A stretch of DNA of 64,000 nucleotides from NCBI RefSeq assembly GCF_024139115.2, contig NC_085139.1:1302001-1366000 (forward strand). The letters run 5' to 3'. The stretch comes from Armigeres subalbatus. Its lineage: Eukaryota; Arthropoda; Insecta; Diptera; Culicidae. The translations under genes and the position numbers were made by a program. Of this stretch, positions 57,501-64,000 are shown one piece after another (the first letter of the stretch is position 1; each line of letters starts with the position of its first letter). The notes under the pieces are model-generated. The model worked only from the letters and a program-made list of their open reading frames with translations, had not been told where the DNA came from and made no database searches.

Positions 57501-58274
57501 AAACCTATTCTGACCTCAACAGCAAATTCGTCTTCAGTGTCTCGCAGTTGACTTACCTTAAAATATGTCGAGTCGAGTAAAATACGATATCTCAAGCAAG
57601 CTCTAGAAATTACTTTCTTTCAGGAACTTTCAGGTATAATAGCCTGTTCAAAAAGAGGGGTGCTGATCAAAGCCCCGCAGAAACAACTAATTAGTTTAAA
57701 CTAACATTAACCATTGAAAGTCTTCGTTGGAGTCTTGAGACCGTAAGGGTGAGAAAAGTTGCTAATCCTAAATCAGCGCAACTTCGAGGCTTCAGTCCAG
57801 GGTGGAAAACACGAGGGGTTTTGAGTTTCGGGTGTACCAGGTAAGGTGGCCATCTGTATGTGTGTTCAGCTGCACGTTCCCCTGTTCTCGTGATTTTCTT
57901 GGTGATTGGGGAGTTAGGGAGCTAGGGATGTCCATGACGGCATGAACTGTATTAAATCCGACGATTTAGCGTTGCATATTTCACATAGCTGATGAGGGCT
58001 GCGAAGCTGGTGGGGTCGTCTGCAAGAACATCTTTGCGTGGTGTGTCGCGGTGTAAGATCTAAGGTGTAAGATGGTCACATTGTCACCAACAGGCAAATC
58101 CTGACCCAACGAATACCTTCCCCAATATCCAACTCCATGGCACTTACGACGGTGTCGCTGAGTCGGGGACCTCTCACTAAAGAAGTACTACATCAACACT
58201 TCCTTTCCCTCCTAAGTTACGGTGAAAATGGGCGTGGCCAGGAGTAGTTATCCTCATGATTTTGTGATTTTTGT
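57501..58274. other. Intergenic DNA without recognisable features
   Basis: About 0.8 kb, no gene or array recognised; it ends at the target site of the short retroposon copy B. Confidence 0.4.
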
Positions 58275-58299
58275 CTAAGATTGAATTCAAGGACCACAC

Positions 58300-59077
58300 G
58301 ATAATAGTTAGAAGCTAAAGTTCAGTGCGTGTTGGCTCTTGTTTCGGGCGGCAGAACGATTGCGCGATTTGCCGAAATTTTGTGTTTTGCATTGCGCGGC
58401 CGGTAATAAAGTAAATCAGTTCAGTGCGCGTTGGCTCTTGTTTTGGACAGCAGAAGGAACGCGCGATTTGCCGAAATATTTTGTTCTGCATTACGCGGCC
58501 GTCAGTGCCTGTTTTGTCGAGTTTCTGCTCAGTAAGCAGATAGTTCGCGCGGCCGAGTGAGTAAACAATTGGTGCGTGATCGGACGTGTTTCAGGTAGGA
58601 TTTAGAACATTCGTAAAATACGAGTTTTTGGTTCTGATATTAATGTTCAGTGAATAAGTATGCGGTTGAACGTGTTTTTTTTTATATATAATGCGAAACA
58701 TTTGTAAAATCCAGGTTACTTTGTATTTGGACGGTTCGTAAGTAAATTGATGAATATATTTTAATATTTTTTCAGCATATACTGTTACAGTTTTTGACAA
58801 ACCCTCTATATTGTCGAATAGAGCTCCCTATTATTCACCTTACCCACTAACACAAATTTTCCTTCCCGAGACATCTATGAAGGTAGTATGGGTTCCCTGC
58901 ATCTTCACTAATAGATGTTGAACTAACATTCCTTCCCTTCCTTCCGTGATTGTAAGGACGTGGCCAGGTATACAACGACTACTGTATTGGAAAAGGTACT
59001 AATCCCAAGTACCAATTTGCTCAATTGAACATTGTATAGCCACCCACGATTTGTACAATCACATATGCTATGCTATG
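58300..59077 (+). mobile_element. Short LINE-derived retroposon, copy B
   Basis: A 778-bp insertion flanked by a perfect duplication of at least 24 bp (58276-58299 and 59079-59102, beginning TAAGATTGAATTCAAGG). Its 5' part is two roughly 100-bp direct repeats (GTTCAGTGCG(T/C)GTTGGCTCT at 58319 and 58420) with TTGCCGAAAT and GCATT(G/A)CGCGGCCG blocks, related to copy A. Its 3' part has TTGTAAGGACGTGGCCAGG and an ATGCTATGCT tail. No ORF. Confidence 0.78.
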
Positions 59078-59168
59078 CTAAGATTGAATTCAAGGACCAC
59101 ACCCATCATGATTCAGGATGCAATCTGAATAGATATTTCAAATAAAAAACATGAGTATCACTAGTGTC

Positions 59169-59646
59169 TAGTGGCAAACCACTTTAATAGCGAGGCAAGC
59201 CTTAACGGTTCATCACATCTAACGTTATTACTACTCGCAAAATTCTAGATCTTTCAAAAAACATTTAAGTACAGGTTTCATCACAGGTCATTTCCCGAGC
59301 TGTTAGAAAAACTTCAAAATGATGCATGTCGTTTATATGGCATACATATATGTAGAGGATTCGGAACATCTTTTATGCCATTGTCCGGAGATTTTTAGAA
59401 GGAGTTTATAGTTCTTCAACATGGGGCTGATAGAACTCTCTGAAGTTTGGAGAACAAGCCACAATACGGTAGTACGATTCATCAGAACCACAATACCATA
59501 TTGGGAAAACGCTGGTAGTCAAGGTGATGTGATTGTTCTACATAGTAATAATGTGTCAACTTGATACAGTTACATCAAATGGGGCATATACCACAATAGA
59601 TCTAACAAATGGTCGCAGAAATTAAAATACCCAACAGGGAGGAAAA
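59169..59646 (+). pseudogene. 5'-truncated LINE ORF2 C-terminal fragment
   Basis: A plus frame reads ACRLYGIHIYVEDSEHLLCHCPEIF with further sequence to VLHSNNVST, matching the cysteine/histidine motif (C-x..HLL-x-x-CP) at the end of LINE ORF2 after RNase H. Stops interrupt it. ATCACTAGTGTC lies on both sides (59157-59168, 59647-59658), probably the target duplication, giving an insertion of about 480 bp. Confidence 0.6.
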
Positions 59647-59834
59647 ATCACTAGTGTCCAATCTACGAAGTACACCGTAACTATGGTATGCTATGCTGTG
59701 TTATGAATCTAGGGGTGCTCGATTTGCAGCGCTTCTATAGTGCTAGCAGAATCCATAAGAACGAGAATAGGCTTTTTCCTATAGGTATGAGAAACCTGTG
59801 AAAATAGCGGGCGTACACGCAGAGAAAACGCTAT

Positions 59835-60250
59835 ATTGGATTGGAGGGCTGAAAGGTCGTGGCCGATGATTCCAAGGTCGACTCCCCGGCTGGAAGGGGA
59901 CTAAGGACGATTTCCGTATTGTCTCCTCTCTTGAAACATCTTGCAATAGAGTCGATGCTAGTGACTGTGGTGGAAAGCCTGCCTCTGGCTCCATGCGCAG
60001 AATTCGGTATCTTTTGCCAAGGAGGGGGATCTTATCTTCTCCGTACGTTTTCAGCGGTGAAATTGGCGACTTTACGGTATGTGACCGCAAAAGCACGATT
60101 GATGAGTTTGAACATGTGTTGAGTTAATGAAACTTCGAAGCTAGAAAGGTTTTCTAATCCAAGAAGGCTTTTCAATTGGTGAGCTGTGGTTATTTAATGT
60201 TTCTCGGCCAATTACGACTACAAAATGTACGGTCAATCATGAAAAGCTAA
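59835..60250 (+). repeat. Left copy of a duplicated ~350-bp sequence
   Basis: From ACTAAGGACGATTTCCGTAT (59898) to CATGAAAAGCTAAGCTATGG (60238-60257), the sequence is nearly the same as 62499-62838, except for an extra TTGAGTTAATGAAACT block near 60118. It has the retroposon-like string TTTCTCGGCCAATTACGAC. Non-coding. Confidence 0.85.
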
Positions 60251-60479
60251 GCTATGGGTATCAGGTATCAGGTATCAGAACGTCGGCTCAAGAGGCACGT
60301 TCCCCTCAATTTGGGAGATTTGTGCCATCGCCTTCACTGGCCTTTCTCATCATTTACCTGACGGAAAAGGAAGTGAAAAGGGAAGGGAAGAGGAAGTGAA
60401 GTTGGTAAGGAGAATGAAACAAGTTATAGGAAAGCCATATATGTAGACGCACACGCATTCAGCTTGGACTAAAGAGAGG

Positions 60480-62140
60480 TGTCACAGAAACACAGAGGAC
60501 GTAACAATGGACGAATGTCAAAGACGAAACACAGAGTGCACTGTGAAAAACGCATAATGCGAATCCATATAGGTGACAATCACAAAGTGCATTGTAAAAA
60601 TCGCATAATGCAAATCCATATAGGTGGCAATTTGTTGAAAACTAAGTAAAACACATATTCATAACCCCATTCTTTTTGAACCTCACGTTGAGATTGAACA
60701 AGAGTAGCCGAACCCGAACGTCAAGAACGAAACACAGAATACACTGTGAAAAAACGCATAATGCGAATTCATATAGGTAACATACACAAAGTACATTCTA
60801 AAAAAAATGCATTATGCGAATCCATATAGGTGACAATTTGTTGAAAACTAAGTAAAACACATATTCACAACCCCACTCTTATTTAACCTCACGTTGAGAT
60901 TGAACAAGAGTAGCCGAAGCCGAACGTCAAGGACGAGACACAGAAAACACATATCCATAACCCCACTCTTATTTAACCTCACGTTGAGATTAAACAAGAG
61001 TAGCCGAAGCCGAACGTCAAGGACTAGACACAGAGTACACTGTGAAAAACGCATAATGCGAATCCATATAGGTTACATACACAAAGTACATTGTAAAAAA
61101 CGCATAATGCGAAGCGATGTAGGTGACAATTTGTTTAAAACTAAGTAAAATACATATCCATATCCCCACTCTTATTTAACCTCACGTTGAGATTGAGCAA
61201 AAGTAGCCGAAGCCGAACGTGAAGGACGAGACACAGAGTACACTGTGAAAAACGCATTATGCGAATCCATAAAGGTAACATACACAAAGCACATTGTAAA
61301 AAAAAAACGCATAATGCGAATCCATATAGGTGACAATTTGTTTAAAAAAACTTAGTAAAAAAAAACATTTTCATAACCCCACCTTTATTCAACCTCAAGT
61401 TGAGATTAAGCAAGAGTAGCTGAAGCAAAACATCAAAGACGAAACACAGATTACACTTTGAAAAACGTATAATACGAATCCATATAGGTGACAAACACAA
61501 AGTACATTGTAAAAAAACGCATAATGCGAATCCATATAGGTGAAAATTTGTTGAAAAACTAAGTAAAAAAAACATTCATAATCCCACCCTTATTCAACCT
61601 CAAGTTGAGATTAAACAAGAGTAGCTGAAGCCGAACGTCAAAGACGAAACACAGAGTACACTGTGAAAAGCGCATAATGCGAATCCATATAGGTGACAAA
61701 CACAAAGTACATTGTAAAAAAAATGCATCATGCGAATCCATATAGGTGGAAGTTTGTTGAAAAACTAAGTAAAACACATATTCATAACCCCACACTCACG
61801 TTGAGATTAAATAAGAGTAGCCAAAGCCAAACGCCAAAGACGAGACTCAGAGTACACTGTGAAAAACGCATAATGCGAATCCATATAGGTGGCAATTTGC
61901 TGAAAATTAAGTAAACACATATTCATAACCTCACTCTTATTTAACCTCACGTTGAGATTGAACAAGAATAGCCAAACGTCGAGGACGAAACACAGAGTAC
62001 ACTGTGAAAAACGCATCATGCGAATCCATATAGGTAACATACACAAAGCACATTGTAAAAAACGCATAATACGAATCCATATAGGTGACAATTTGTTGAA
62101 AACTAATTAAAACACATATTCATAACCCTACTCTTATTTA
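60480..62140 (+). repeat. About 200-bp tandem array, eight partial or full units
   Basis: AACCTCACGTTGAGATT recurs at about 60679, 60889, 60978, 61178, 61390, 61597, 61941 (variants at 61795 and 62141). Each full unit also holds two GCATAATGCGAATCCATATAGG blocks, an ACACAGAGTACACTGTG palindromic block and a GACAATTTGTTGAAAAC end. Spacing is 200-220 bp, with one short 89-bp unit. Repeat-derived frames on both strands are not genes. Confidence 0.95.
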
Positions 62141-62179
62141 ACCTCACGATGAGGTTGAATAAGAGTAGCCGATTATCTC

Positions 62180-62490
62180 GGAGAAGTAAAAAGTCAACTA
62201 CGCCATATCTCCGGTTAGCGCAGCGAGGGCTAAAATACTGTGAAGGGGGCCCTGGTGCTTCACAGGCTCCGTTTGCGATTAGGTTCTTATTAGACCCCCC
62301 TAACCATTCATTCGTAGGCACGGTAAGCATAAAGCCGCATCACACCGAGGGTCACCTGTATGGTGGACTTTTACCACTGGAATAGGTTATTCTTAGCCAG
62401 ATAACCAGCTGCCGACACCACACGGCTATCTAGGCTGTTCGTGGAGAGAAGTTGACATTGACTATACGTCAACTCTCAATGTGGCCGAAC
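62180..62490 (+). mobile_element. LINE fragment with internal deletion (family of 8030-8745)
   Basis: GGTCACCTGTATGGTGGAC (62350) and TTAGCCAGATAACCAGCTGC plus CGACACCACACGGCTATCTA (62393-62430) match, inverted, sequences flanking the RNase H fragment at 8715-8735 and 8150-8220. The RNase H domain between them is missing here. Upstream, 62190-62340 is GC-rich and probably belongs to the same element. Confidence 0.65.
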
Positions 62491-62494
62491 AGCC

Positions 62495-62840
62495 GGTCTA
62501 AGGACGATTTCCGTATTGTCTCCTCTCTTGAAACATCTTGCAATAGAGTCGTTGCTAGTGACTATGGTGGCAAGCCTGCCTCTGGCTGCATGCGCAGAAT
62601 TCGATATCTTTTGACAAGGAGGGGAATCCTATCTTCTCCGTACATTGCAACGGTGAAATTGGTGACTTTACGGTAAATGACCGCAAAAGCACGATGGCTG
62701 AATTTGAACATGTGTCGAAGCTAGAAAGGTTTTCTAATCCAAGAAGGCTTTTCAATTGGTGAGCTGTGGTTATTTAATGTTTCTCGGCCAATTACGACTA
62801 CAAAATGAACGGTCAATCATGAAAAGCTAAGCTATGGGAG
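62495..62840 (+). repeat. Right copy of the duplicated ~350-bp sequence
   Basis: Direct repeat of 59898-60257 at over 90% identity by eye, in the same orientation. The tandem array and LINE fragment lie between the two copies. Confidence 0.85.
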
Positions 62841-64000
62841 CCGACCAGGAGCAAATGGTAAGTTTTGGTTAATGGTTGGTGATAGGACATTTTCCAGGTT
62901 TCGACGGGCAAGGTAGCTTAGCTACTTTCGTTGATGGCTTGTCAAATACAAAGTCGTAATGCCTTGTTGTTTGTGGAGAGTGTGTCTGCATCAAACATTT
63001 TTGATCCGCCAGCTGACCTTCGTAAACTCCAGACAATCGACATCCCACCAAGGAACTGGATGATCTTATGGTTGAGGAGAGGCTGCTCACCATCTCTTGA
63101 TACTGGGCTGAAAGTAGGGCTTCCATTCCCGGAAACGATTTCCCGGGAAATCATATTTCCCGGGATTTGTGTATCAGTTTCCCGAATTTCCCGGGAAATG
63201 AACATACTAAAATATTTTGTAATAATAGTCTTATTTTTTTAAATTTGATGATAACGGTTTTTGGGGTATCAATTACATTTTTTTACTAGCATCATCTCAC
63301 TATTTGTTTTCCTTTTGAAGTTTATGAATTTAAGTCATACTGAAAATGCTACAGAATCATACGGTGCATTCCAACACGTGTTGAAGAGAGACAAAGAACC
63401 AGTTTATATATATCGTTCGTTAATTCAGTAGGTCCAAACGTCGGTAAGCGTTGTGAAGTCGAATTAAAAATTTAGTGTCTGTGGTGAAACAGCAGAGCTA
63501 CTAATGTTCGCAGATATTCAGGGAATAACGGTGACCGCTTTGGCAGGTTTGTCCTATCATTGTCAATGGTATTTTAATACCTTCAATTCTTTTTGAGTCT
63601 ATTCCCGAACAGACTCATATTCCGAAGACTCGTTTGTATTTTGGGATACTTCTGAAAAAAATCATTTTGAATATTTTATAATATTGGTGGGCTAACAGAT
63701 CTTGATGGAAAAACAGATTTAAGGTTTTTAGTATGCGATCATTACAACTGTCTTACAAACAAATACTCGCAAAACTTTTGCAATTTGATGCGTTTCAGGT
63801 GCTATTCGGCATTTCAAGCAAAGGAAGAATTCTCAATTCAAATATTGCATTCATCTGCTTTAAATACATTCGAAGACACTGCAGATCTTACTTTTGAGCC
63901 AGAGCAGATGCTGATACCTATGACATGGCGAACGTTTTGTAGAAGGAGTTAACGCTTTTCAAACTGAACAAAAACTTTCTCAGGCTTTCAACTACTTTTT
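62841..64000. other. Intergenic DNA; TTCCCGGGAAA motifs
   Basis: No gene recognised; frames of 85-103 codons near 62870-63240 overlap on both strands without domains. 63124-63200 holds TTCCCGGAA once and the palindrome ATTTCCCGGGAAAT twice (second copy with flanking differences). A half-copy of the 29272 hairpin MITE terminus is near 63540. Confidence 0.4.

Noticed and set aside
60848..62091. Repeated frames on both strands in the 200-bp array
   Set aside because: Repeat by-products without stable reading frame between units.

Overview
The window looks like mosquito DNA, most probably genus Aedes. The one clear host gene is the first coding exon of the Hox gene Ultrabithorax (Ubx), on the minus strand at the left edge (21-654). 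The encoded protein begins MNSYFEQ and carries the Ubx blocks YRGFPLSLGMSPY, SACTPDSRVGGY and NHTFYPWMAIA, ending at a canonical splice donor. The Aedes assignment rests on a complete Feilai-type tRNA-related SINE (27107-27391) with an 11-bp target-site duplication, and on the dense load of foldback elements, MITEs and LINE fragments.

Because Ubx is read leftward, everything from about 0.66 kb to 64 kb is its 5' flank, the region that holds bxd-type cis-regulatory DNA in flies. I find no second host protein gene. Next to Ubx (0.65-2.4 kb) is a leader/promoter-like stretch with Zeste-type and GAGA-type motifs. Three further stretches look repeat-poor and less AT-rich (about 12.7-14.4, 37.9-39.7 and 53.8-57.5 kb) and are the best candidates for regulatory islands. 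One of them holds a cluster of TTTTACGAC, TTTTATGGC and CATAAAAAA motifs.

The rest is mainly transposon and satellite DNA. 6.4-10.7 kb: MITEs, a LINE RNase H fragment, an 82-bp hairpin, an 11-bp satellite. 15.4-19 kb: MITEs and a foldback. 19.0-29.0 kb: a pogo/CENP-B-type transposon split in two by a TTAA-flanked, piggyBac-like foldback, which contains a second foldback, which contains a copy of the 82-bp hairpin; a 58/59-bp higher-order satellite and the Feilai SINE lie in the same interval. 29.3-36.5 kb: hairpin MITE, decayed unknown coding fragments, a 132-bp satellite, a nested LINE insertion, and a BEL/Pao gag remnant with an inverted duplication and another foldback. 41.1-46.4 kb: RTE-type LINE tail, a MITE split by a Helitron-like element, and a 2.3-kb foldback. 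47.3-52.1 kb: a LINE-derived short retroposon, a ~270-bp GA tract and a 167-bp tandem array. 58.3-62.8 kb: a second short retroposon with a 24-bp duplication, LINE fragments, and a ~200-bp tandem array bracketed by a duplicated sequence.

No intact autonomous transposon ORF is present. Boundaries of mobile elements come from terminal inverted repeats and target-site duplications read by eye. Family names rest on recognised motifs, not database searches.
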